DNA from: CAZIHO01 sp964538875
GTDB taxonomy: Bacteria > Pseudomonadota > Gammaproteobacteria > Chromatiales > Chromatiaceae
Reading direction: 5' to 3'
DNA length: 21,110 nt
NCBI GenBank assembly: GCA_964538875.1
Contig: CAZIHO010000061.1
Location: forward strand, 1 to 21,110
A model generated the notes under the pieces. It did not search any database and was not told the origin of the DNA. It saw only the letters and a list, made by a program, of their open reading frames with translations. The position numbers and the translations under genes are program-made. Positions 8,019 through 14,935 of this stretch are shown piece after piece (position 1 is the first letter of the stretch; each line of letters starts with the position of its first letter).

Positions 8019-8158
8019 AATCTCCCTAGACTCGTACTCGTCCTGGTCCAGATCACGATTAAGCAACATCATCCCCCTAAACCGACTGGTTTTGTTTCGA
8101 TCGACCCAGCCTTAAACTTCCCAACCTCGGCTCCGCCAAATTAGAGAACGCCCCGATC

Positions 8159-8710
8159 ATGAGCATCGAACCGGATGACCAGTTAAAGCTGCACCAAATC
8201 GCCGACCATTTCCAGGGGATTCTGGATCACCAATTTGCCATGCATTTGCGGGTCGCACGCCGCACCACGGCCCTGATCCGCATCGGGCTGTTCAGCCTCG
8301 GTGTCATCGCGGTGGCCATGCTGTTGTTGTTGGTGACCCTGAATTATCAGATCAAGCCCATGATCGAGGCAGTAGATACCATGCATCGCCACTTCAGCCA
8401 CATTTCCACCGACATGGATGTCATGAAAGAGGCTATCTTGGAAATGGACGCCAACGTGGCCCAGATGCCGGTCATGGCCGGAGAAATGGCGCAAATGCAG
8501 GGCAGCGTGCGCGACATGACCCTCACCATGGGCGATTTGGCCGCCCGCATGCGTAACCTGGATACCAATATGGCCAACATTACCCAGAGCGTGGGCCGTA
8601 TGACCGCCACCTTCGCCGTCATGAATCAAACGGTGGGAACCATGGGCCAGGATGTGAATCGTATGTCCGGGCCCATGCGGGCCTTCAATTGGATGAACCC
8701 GCTACCCTAA
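8159..8710 (+). CDS. Single-pass membrane protein with methionine-rich coiled coil (copy 1)
   Basis: A 183-residue protein of unknown function. A short N-terminal cytoplasmic helix ends in an ARRTT-x4-I segment, followed by one transmembrane helix (about residues 40-62) and a long helical tail. In the tail about 17 methionines recur at intervals of mostly 3, 4 or 7, the heptad spacing of a coiled coil, so Met appears to fill the a/d core positions. By the positive-inside rule the tail is probably periplasmic. The same layout and several matching motifs (ARRT before the membrane helix, G-x-DVN-x-MS-x-P near the C-terminus) occur in the next gene, so the two are paralogues. A weak AGAGAA lies about 10 bases before the ATG. 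The stop is 32 bases before the start of the second copy. Confidence 0.8.
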   Translation: MSIEPDDQLKLHQIADHFQGILDHQFAMHLRVARRTTALIRIGLFSLGVIAVAMLLLLVTLNYQIKPMIEAVDTMHRHFSHISTDMDVMKEAILEMDANVAQMPVMAGEMAQMQGSVRDMTLTMGDLAARMRNLDTNMANITQSVGRMTATFAVMNQTVGTMGQDVNRMSGPMRAFNWMNPLP

Positions 8711-8742
8711 CCGAACCGAACGACGGAAGGAAGGAAAACGAC

Positions 8743-9297
8743 GTGGCTACTCAATCCGAGATCATCGACTATTTCCACGCCCAGGTTGCTGCGGTCAACG
8801 CACGCATGGAAGAAGAAAATCAAATCGGCATCACCATCGCCCGGCGTACCAACCGGATCATCAAGGGCATCCTGGTACTGTTGACGGTGGTGGCGGTGCT
8901 GGTGTTATTCATGATTAACAATCTTTCCGATCGAATGGTCGCCATGACCCACAACATGGTTTCCATGTATGAAAATTTTGGCCGGGTCAGCAACTCTATG
9001 GGCGTCATCACCGGATCAGTGACCCGCATGAATAACCATGTCCGGAGTCTGCCAGATATGAAAGATCGCATGATTCTGATGCGCCATGATATGCAGGCCA
9101 TGGACCAAAGCGTGCAATCCATGCATCAGGACCTAGGGGTCATGGACCAAAATCTCACCATCATCGCCGGCGGTGTCGGTGAAATGGCGGGCCGTTTCGA
9201 TCTCTTGACCCGCACCACCCAAGGCATGGGCCACAACGTCAACCAAATGTCCCAGCCGGTTCGAACCCTGGATCCCTTTGGGTTCTTTGGCCGCTAG
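8743..9297 (+). CDS. Single-pass membrane protein with methionine-rich coiled coil (copy 2)
   Basis: A 184-residue paralogue of the preceding gene. The GTG at 8743 is taken as start because a purine-rich AAGGAA site (8731-8736) lies just before it; the frame is open to an ATG at 8689 inside the previous gene, but that start has no good site. An N-terminal helix, an ARRTN-x-IIKG motif, one transmembrane helix (about residues 40-60) and a long helical tail with about 16 methionines at 3/4/7 spacing repeat the plan of copy 1. Both end with a short Pro-containing, aromatic tail. The pair may form a heteromeric coiled coil in the periplasm. An AGGGA overlapping its stop codon serves the next gene, pointing to translational coupling. 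No family was recognised. Confidence 0.8.
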   Translation: MATQSEIIDYFHAQVAAVNARMEEENQIGITIARRTNRIIKGILVLLTVVAVLVLFMINNLSDRMVAMTHNMVSMYENFGRVSNSMGVITGSVTRMNNHVRSLPDMKDRMILMRHDMQAMDQSVQSMHQDLGVMDQNLTIIAGGVGEMAGRFDLLTRTTQGMGHNVNQMSQPVRTLDPFGFFGR

Positions 9298-9308
9298 GGA
9301 ATCAGGCG

Positions 9309-11330
9309 GTGAGCAACCCGGGCTCTGAGGCTGGCTGGTTAGAGTTGTTGGAAGACCTGATCCAGAAAGGCCAGTGCTTTCTAGCCTATGATCTGGCCGG
9401 GCAAGCCCGCGCCGCCTATCCCAACAGCCAGCGTTTGAGTCTGTTGGCGGTACTGGCCATGATGCGAGGCGGCGCGGTTCAGGAAGCCCATAAACTCTTG
9501 GCGGAGCTAGGACCTGGCGTCGGCCGGGATCCCCACCTTGCTGAACAGATCCTAGAGACCCTGCGAGCACGGCTCCCGGTCCTATTGCAGCCCGGCAACG
9601 GCCGACTTGACGACTCTCTGGACTGGATCGCCAACCTAGCCGAGCAAATTCAACGTCTCGCCAGTCAGACCCGGACCGCGGTCAACCAGGACTGCGACAG
9701 CCTGCGCCTGATGGCACAGGTTCACCAAGAGGTTTGGCGCCAACAGGGTCGGGCTGAGGATCTGCGGGACAGCCGGGACGCCCACCTACAAGCCTTTCTG
9801 CGTTTTCAGGATTTGGAAACCGGCATCAACGCTGCCCGGCAAACTTGGCTGCTCGGCGACCGCGACCAGGCTCAAGCAATTGCTCAACAAATTCTTCAGA
9901 GCTGCCGGGCCCGGATCACAGGGCCCGAAACGGCCAGGGACGCCTTCCGGCAAGCCGTGACCCTTGCGGAGTCCCTGTTGCTCACCGGCGCCCCGGACCA
10001 GGCTGAGGCGGTTTATCTGGAGGTAAAACATCAATTTTCCGCCCATTACGCCTGGCTGGTGGAAGCTCGAAGCCGGCTATTACCCTTAGTGCAGCACGGC
10101 TTCAGCGCTGCAACCGGGTCCTTGGAACTGATCGAACCGCCCGTGGTGTTGATCGGCGCCGGCCAACCCCTGGATGGGCCAGATGAAACGGCGCCCCAGT
10201 TCCCCGCCGGTTGCGAGGACCCGGTGCGGCGCGCCATCCAGGACCAACTGGACCAACTCGGTGTCCACATCGGCTATAGCTCGGCGGGAGCCGGAACCGA
10301 TATTTTGTTCGTTGAAGCCTTGTTGGAACGGGACGCAGAAGTCCATCTGGTGCTGCCTTGCGCCATCGAGGACTTTGTTCAAGAACGGGTCGCCTACGCC
10401 GGGCCCCGCTGGGAACGACGTTTTCGCCGAGCGATCAAACTGGCCAGCAGCCTGACCTTTGCCACCGAAGAAGCCTACCTCGGCCACCAATGGCTATACC
10501 GCTTCAATAATCAAATTATCGACGGCTTGGCCCGCTTACGCGCCAACCTGCTGGGAACTGAGCCCTATCTATTGCTGGTGTGGGATTATGGCGCCGGCAA
10601 CGCTGCCGGCACCGCCGCGGATTTCATGGATCACTGGCCGGATATCGCTCGCCTACGCTTGATCGAATTGGACGAGCTTAGGGCAGCCCATCCTGAAACC
10701 CTCACCGACCGACTACCCGTTCAGGCCACTAGTCCTGGACTGCGTCGTGAGCCCCAACGGGTGCCAAAGACGCTTTTATTTGCCGATATTCAGGGATTCA
10801 GCAAAATCAAGGAGGAAGACCTTCCAGGATTATGGACATACCTCGCCGAAGTTCGAAGGCGCCTGGAATCCCACTGCGGAACGCCGGATCTGGTGGAAAG
10901 TTGGGGCGATGCCCTGTATGTGGTCATGAACGATGCCCGGGGCCTGCTCCAATACGCCTTTCACCTCCAGGATTCCTTTCATACCCTGGATCCGGCCGCA
11001 TACGGCTTACCGGTTAGCCTAGGGCTTCGCGTTGCGCTACACGCCGGGCCTGTTTACGCGGGAATACATCCATTGACGCAGCGTCCCATCGTCTATGGAA
11101 ACCATGTTTCGCGCACCGCCCGTATCGAACCCATCACCGTGCCCGGTCACATTTACGCATCCCAACAATTCGTCGCCCTATTGACCGCCGAGGAGAGTGC
11201 CTATCGCACGGATCAGGGACTGGACACGCCGCCCTGGTACGCCTGCGAATACGTGGGAGTGGTACAACTCGCCAAGAATTATGGGGACGCTCCGGTTTAT
11301 CACTTGGTTCCTAAGGCGCCGTTCCCATGA
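9309..11330 (+). CDS. Class III adenylate/guanylate cyclase with N-terminal helical-repeat region
   Basis: A 673-residue cytoplasmic protein starting at GTG 9309, 8 bases after an AGGGA site. Residues 1-270 are helical and TPR-like. Residues about 278-430 form an alpha/beta region with GYSSAGAGTDILFVEALLER and V-x-LVLPC motifs, as known from bacterial cyclases annotated with a TRAFs-binding (DUF4071-like) N-terminus. The C-terminal catalytic domain (about 485-670) has both metal-binding Asp residues: D493 in FADIQGFS and D534 in ESWGD. The transition-state Arg is present (R605 in VSRTAR), but the usual catalytic Asn is Ser601, and the purine-specifying position holds E530, as in guanylyl cyclases, rather than Lys. 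It presumably makes cAMP or cGMP. It is coupled to the next gene by an ATGA overlap. The cyclase call is firm; the nucleotide made is not. Confidence 0.88.
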   Translation: MSNPGSEAGWLELLEDLIQKGQCFLAYDLAGQARAAYPNSQRLSLLAVLAMMRGGAVQEAHKLLAELGPGVGRDPHLAEQILETLRARLPVLLQPGNGRLDDSLDWIANLAEQIQRLASQTRTAVNQDCDSLRLMAQVHQEVWRQQGRAEDLRDSRDAHLQAFLRFQDLETGINAARQTWLLGDRDQAQAIAQQILQSCRARITGPETARDAFRQAVTLAESLLLTGAPDQAEAVYLEVKHQFSAHYAWLVEARSRLLPLVQHGFSAATGSLELIEPPVVLIGAGQPLDGPDETAPQFPAGCEDPVRRAIQDQLDQLGVHIGYSSAGAGTDILFVEALLERDAEVHLVLPCAIEDFVQERVAYAGPRWERRFRRAIKLASSLTFATEEAYLGHQWLYRFNNQIIDGLARLRANLLGTEPYLLLVWDYGAGNAAGTAADFMDHWPDIARLRLIELDELRAAHPETLTDRLPVQATSPGLRREPQRVPKTLLFADIQGFSKIKEEDLPGLWTYLAEVRRRLESHCGTPDLVESWGDALYVVMNDARGLLQYAFHLQDSFHTLDPAAYGLPVSLGLRVALHAGPVYAGIHPLTQRPIVYGNHVSRTARIEPITVPGHIYASQQFVALLTAEESAYRTDQGLDTPPWYACEYVGVVQLAKNYGDAPVYHLVPKAPFP

Positions 11331-12133
11331 AAATTCGTTTTCTCGGCGTGGGGGGCGCCTCCTGTGGAGCGGACCAATATCAATCTAACCTGTTAATTCG
11401 CGGCCAGGCTGGCCGCCGCCTGCTGATAGACTGTGGTGGGGATATTCGCTTTTCCCTGGCTGAAGCAGGTTATGGCCCTGGGGATATCGACTCAGTTTAT
11501 ATCTCCCACCTGCACGGGGACCATATCGGCGGTTTAGAATGGCTCGCGTTCAGTTGCCGGTTTCGCCAGCACCCTCGCCGTCCTGCTCTGCTAAGCGCGA
11601 CATCCAATTTTCAGCGCATCTGGGACCAGGGATTAAGAGCTGGCCTGGAATTGGTGGATGGCGGGCGTTTGTCGTTGTCGGACTATTTTGCCCTATATCC
11701 CCTCACTTGGGGTTTCCTATGGGATGGGATCCTGGCCGAGATGATTAAAATGCCCCATGTACTGGCCGGCGATAGGGAACATCCCAGCTTTGGTCTAATT
11801 CTCCAGCAGGGCACCGGACCCGCCGCCTTCATTACCACAGACACCCGGTTTGCCCCAGAAATTCTCCTGCCCATCGCCAACCGCGTTGAACTCATATTGC
11901 ACGATTGCGAAACCAGTAGAATACCTAGCGGCGTACATGCCCACTATTCCGAGTTGTGTGGTCTGCCCGAGGCGGTAAAAAACAAAATCTGGCTATATCA
12001 CCACACCCCAGTTCCCAACTTGGATCCCCGGGCCGATGGCTTTCTTGGCATGGCTCACAAGGGCCAAGAATTCCACTTGGCAGCTATAAAGGATTTTGTT
12101 CAACAACCCGCTATAACTCAGGAGATAGATTAA
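11327..12133 (+). CDS. Metallo-beta-lactamase-fold hydrolase
   Basis: A 268-residue protein with the zinc-binding MBL signature SHLHGDHIGG (H61, H63, D65, H66), a TTDT motif, HDCE, a HAHYSEL segment and a late YHHT, which together supply a complete two-metal site in the RNase Z-like branch of the fold. Members of that branch cut phosphodiester bonds in RNA or in cyclic nucleotides (class II phosphodiesterases), but other MBL proteins have quite different substrates. The start codon overlaps the cyclase stop by four bases (ATGA), so both are made together. This makes a cyclic-nucleotide phosphodiesterase an attractive but unproved guess. No signal peptide is seen, so it is cytoplasmic. The fold is certain, the substrate is not. 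Confidence 0.85.
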   Translation: MKIRFLGVGGASCGADQYQSNLLIRGQAGRRLLIDCGGDIRFSLAEAGYGPGDIDSVYISHLHGDHIGGLEWLAFSCRFRQHPRRPALLSATSNFQRIWDQGLRAGLELVDGGRLSLSDYFALYPLTWGFLWDGILAEMIKMPHVLAGDREHPSFGLILQQGTGPAAFITTDTRFAPEILLPIANRVELILHDCETSRIPSGVHAHYSELCGLPEAVKNKIWLYHHTPVPNLDPRADGFLGMAHKGQEFHLAAIKDFVQQPAITQEID

Positions 12134-12212
12134 ACCAAAACGGCTACATTTGCGCCGGCAGATCCATGTCCAAACACCGGCGTGGAACGTCCAGGCGCTA
12201 GCAACCGGGTGA

Positions 12213-12229
12213 CGCTGAATCTTTCAGCG
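12213..12229 (+). terminator. Short perfect hairpin between the MBL gene and the FadL gene
   Basis: CGCTGAA (12213-12219) and TTCAGCG (12223-12229) form a 7-base perfect stem with a 3-base loop, followed by GTTTC. It could end transcription of the signalling block or lie in the leader of the FadL gene. The T-tract is poor, so the terminator reading is tentative. Confidence 0.35.
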
Positions 12230-12268
12230 GTTTCATCGATTCCGTTATCCATACCAAAGGAAAATCCT

Positions 12269-13534
12269 ATGAAAAAAAGTGCAATATTACTTTCGTTCGC
12301 GGCGCTAGGCGCGGCAACCCAAACCGCCTGGGCCACCAATGGTTATTGGTCTCACGGTTACGGGCCGAAATCCAAATCCATGGCCGGCGCTTGCGTCGCC
12401 ATGCCCCTGGAAGGCATGTGTAACGCCATCAACCCAGCCGGAGCCGTATTCCTTGGTAATGAAATGGAACTAGATGTTTCATTTTTCATGCCCGACCATG
12501 GCTTTGTGGCCAACCCCGACGGCCTGCGCATGATTCCTCCTGGCGAGCACGAAAGCACCAAAGATTTATTCCTGATTCCTTCCTTTAACTACAACTACAT
12601 GCTGGATGCCGACAGCGCCGTCAGCCTTACCATCGGCGGCAATGGGGGCATGAATACCGAGTACGATAGCGCTGTTTGGTCCTCATTTAACAACCCCTTG
12701 GGTACGGCAACCTCTCCGACCGGGATCGACTTGATGCAGGGTTTTATCGGCGTCAACTATGCGCGCAAAATCAACCAGGATCATGCCATCGGCATCATGC
12801 CATTCATGGCCATCCAGGGTCTTAAGACTTATGGTTTGGAACCGTTCCAAGCCATGTCCCAGTATCCCGATTCGGTTAGCAATAATGGTTACGATATTTC
12901 TTATGGCTTTGGTGCCCGGATCGGTTGGATGGGTAACATTACCAACCGCCTGACCCTGGGAGCTTCCTATCAAACCCGTTCATGGATGACGGATTTTGAG
13001 GATTACAAGGGGTTACTGGCGGAACAAGGTAGTTTTGATATTCCGCCGAATTTAGATCTAGGCTTGTCCTTTAAGATCAATCCCAGCCTAACGCTGGCCC
13101 TGGCTTACCAACGGATTTTTTATTCCGACATCAAGGCCCTATCTAATTCCACTGATTTGCCCATGAGCCCGGATTCCGCTCCTTTGGGTAGCGACAATGG
13201 CACCGGCTTTGGCTGGGACGATGTGGACGTGTTCAAGGTGGGGCTGCAATGGGCCTATAGTAGTGATCTGGTATTCCGGGCCGGCTACAGCAACAGCAGC
13301 GAAGCTTTTGAAAGTTCCCAGGCATTGATGAATGTTTTGGCGCCAGCGGTGGTCAAGGAACACTTTACCATCGGCGCTTCTAAACTCATTGATCCGGCCA
13401 ATGAGGTCAGCTTGGCGGTGAGTTATGCACCGGAAGTAAAATTATATGGAACCAACGATCAAATCGGCGGCCAAAGCGGCTACCTCTATATGAGCCAGTG
13501 GGACGTAACCCTTGGCTGGACTAAGAAATTTTAA
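12269..13534 (+). CDS. FadL/OmpP1/TodX-family outer-membrane transport protein
   Basis: A 421-residue outer-membrane beta-barrel of the FadL family, which lets long-chain fatty acids and other hydrophobic compounds across the outer membrane. The ATG at 12269 is chosen, with AAAGGA (12256-12261) 7 bases before it; it begins a clear signal peptide (MKKS, hydrophobic core) with likely cleavage after A22 (AWA/TNG). The mature N-terminus (TNGYWSHGYG, SKSMAGA) and the NPAG motif at 55-58 are typical of the family's hatch region. Alternating strands follow to the end, and the last residues (VTLGWTKKF) end in Phe, as barrels folded by the BAM complex do. Family length is about 400-450, so it is complete. 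Its ligand cannot be told. It is convergent with dnaN across a strong hairpin. Confidence 0.93.
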   Translation: MKKSAILLSFAALGAATQTAWATNGYWSHGYGPKSKSMAGACVAMPLEGMCNAINPAGAVFLGNEMELDVSFFMPDHGFVANPDGLRMIPPGEHESTKDLFLIPSFNYNYMLDADSAVSLTIGGNGGMNTEYDSAVWSSFNNPLGTATSPTGIDLMQGFIGVNYARKINQDHAIGIMPFMAIQGLKTYGLEPFQAMSQYPDSVSNNGYDISYGFGARIGWMGNITNRLTLGASYQTRSWMTDFEDYKGLLAEQGSFDIPPNLDLGLSFKINPSLTLALAYQRIFYSDIKALSNSTDLPMSPDSAPLGSDNGTGFGWDDVDVFKVGLQWAYSSDLVFRAGYSNSSEAFESSQALMNVLAPAVVKEHFTIGASKLIDPANEVSLAVSYAPEVKLYGTNDQIGGQSGYLYMSQWDVTLGWTKKF

Positions 13535-13561
13535 TCTTACACTCCCCGCACCAACCCACCT

Positions 13562-13589
13562 GGAACGACGGCTGCCCGGCCGTCGTTCT
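13562..13589. terminator. Strong hairpin between convergent fadL-type gene and dnaN
   Basis: GAACGACGGC (13563-13572) and GCCGTCGTTC (13579-13588) form a 10-base perfect stem with a 6-base loop, extendable by one G-T pair. It lies 28 bases after the stop of the FadL-family gene and 58 bases after the dnaN stop on the other strand. A run of T is lacking on the plus side, but location and stability suggest a two-way terminator. Confidence 0.65.
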
Positions 13590-13646
13590 GGTTAATTCAC
13601 CAATTCTTGGTAAGAACTGCTGCCTAGCCTGCCGGGGCCACGCTGG

Positions 13647-14747
13647 TCAAATCCGCATCGGCATCACCACGTATAGACAATCTGATTCCCCCTTGCCCCG
13701 CAGAATGGCGCTGCTATTGGTATCCAGTAATTCTAACTGGATCTGATCCGTACCCAGCACGTTGAGCACGTCCAATAGATAAATCACGTTGAAGCCGATC
13801 CCAAGGGGTTCACCTTGGTAATCAACGGGTATTTTTTCTTCGGCCTTTTCTTGTTCAGGGTTTCTGGATTCTAGCAATAGGGTCCCCGCCTCCAGGGATA
13901 GATTAACCGCCCGATATTTTTCATAGGTCAAAACCGCAACCCGGGATAAGGCTTGCTTAAAGCTATCCCTTTCCAGATAAATAACCTTATCTAAATTCTT
14001 TGGTATGACTCTTTGATAATCCGGAAATTTGCCGTCGATGAGTTTACTGGTCAGGGTGGTGCCCTTTTTCCGGATCCGAATTTGGCCATCAGCTAGGTCC
14101 ACCCCGACCATTTCCGGGGAATCTTCCAGGATTTTCGCTAACTCAAGAATGGCTTTGCGGGGGATCAATGCCTTGGCATGGCCACCGGAAGCGTCAGTGA
14201 AGGCCTGTTCGCAATAGGCCAGGCGATGCCCGTCGGTGCTGATAGCCCGGATAATGCCGTTGGAAGTTTCCACCAACAGGCCGTTCAGGTAATAACGAAC
14301 GTCCTGCTGAGCAATAGAGAAAGCGGTTCTTTGAATCAGATGAAGAAGAATTTGTTCCTCGATTTCAAAGGAATGGCTGGTTTCAATTGCCGTGTTAACC
14401 GGATAATCAACGGCGGGTAGTATTGATAAGGAAAAAGAACTTTCCAGAGATTTTACAAGCACGGTGGTTGGTTTGACGTTTAGGTTGAGTGTTGCCTCCG
14501 GTGGCAAGGATTTACAAATATCAAAGATTTTTTTACCGGAAATGGTGAATTCGCCCTCTCCGTCCGCTTGGCATGGAATGGAAGTCGTTATTTCCATTTC
14601 GAGATCGGTGGCGGTGATTTCCGCCTGGTTGTCCCGGACCGCGAATAGGAAATTCGCGAGGATCGGCATGGTTTGCTTACGGTCAATGACGCTGATCGCC
14701 TTGGCAAGGCAAGACATTAGGTCCTGCTGGGAGAAGGAAACGCGCAT
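13647..14747 (-). CDS. dnaN: DNA polymerase III beta subunit (sliding clamp)
   Basis: A 366-residue protein of the full usual length for the beta clamp, the ring-shaped dimer that tethers DNA polymerase III to DNA. The N-terminus (RVSFSQQDL, IDRKQTMPILANFL) and the C-terminus (YVVMPMRI), which forms part of the partner-binding pocket, are characteristic. The ATG at 14745-14747 has an AAAGGAT site about 10 bases upstream. It follows dnaA in the same direction after a 188-base spacer. recF and gyrB, which often follow dnaN, are absent; instead dnaN runs into the oppositely oriented FadL-family gene. Confidence 0.98.
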   Translation of the reverse strand: MRVSFSQQDLMSCLAKAISVIDRKQTMPILANFLFAVRDNQAEITATDLEMEITTSIPCQADGEGEFTISGKKIFDICKSLPPEATLNLNVKPTTVLVKSLESSFSLSILPAVDYPVNTAIETSHSFEIEEQILLHLIQRTAFSIAQQDVRYYLNGLLVETSNGIIRAISTDGHRLAYCEQAFTDASGGHAKALIPRKAILELAKILEDSPEMVGVDLADGQIRIRKKGTTLTSKLIDGKFPDYQRVIPKNLDKVIYLERDSFKQALSRVAVLTYEKYRAVNLSLEAGTLLLESRNPEQEKAEEKIPVDYQGEPLGIGFNVIYLLDVLNVLGTDQIQLELLDTNSSAILRGKGESDCLYVVMPMRI

Positions 14748-14829
14748 GTTATTAATATCCTTTATTTAAATAGAAGAAGATGATGATGTTTAGCAGCGGC
14801 ATATTTCTGTATATCTATATAACCCGATG

Positions 14830-14857
14830 ATTATAAACAATTTTTCATTTTTATTAA
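14830..14857 (-). promoter_or_regulatory. Promoter candidate for dnaN
   Basis: On the minus strand TTAATA (14852-14857) and a perfect TATAAT (14830-14835) are spaced by 16 bases, about 80 bases before the dnaN start. It would allow dnaN transcription independent of dnaA. The region is AT-rich, so chance matches are easier here. Confidence 0.4.
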
Positions 14858-14880
14858 CTCGGGGGTAAGTGTGGCGGGCT

Positions 14881-14889
14881 TGTGGATAA
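14881..14889 (-). promoter_or_regulatory. DnaA box
   Basis: TGTGGATAA on the plus strand is the exact reverse complement of the consensus DnaA box TTATCCACA. It borders the AT-rich part of the dnaA-dnaN spacer. Confidence 0.75.
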
Positions 14890-14926
14890 CCTGGGATGAA
14901 TCTGGCGGTCACCAGGGATACCCAAC

Positions 14927-14935
14927 TTATCCACA
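14927..14935 (+). promoter_or_regulatory. DnaA box
   Basis: TTATCCACA is a perfect consensus DnaA box. It directly abuts the dnaA stop codon (14936-14938, minus strand) and faces the other box. Confidence 0.75.

Larger units (their letters stand above)
14801..14935. other. Candidate replication origin (oriC) in the dnaA-dnaN spacer
   Basis: In 14801-14860, 48 of 60 bases are A or T, in contrast to the GC-rich surroundings, which would suit a DNA-unwinding element. Next to it are two perfect DnaA boxes (14881-14889 and 14927-14935) in opposite orientation, 37 bases apart. No GATC site is seen in this stretch. Two consensus boxes is a small number for an origin, and no further clear boxes were found upstream of dnaA, so regulation of dnaN by DnaA is an alternative reading. 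Confidence 0.5.

Noticed and set aside
8183..8629. Minus-strand His/Gly-rich open frame opposite the first Met-rich gene.
   Set aside because: The His-rich composition is the mirror of ATG-rich codons on the plus strand; it is an antisense artefact, not a metal-binding protein.
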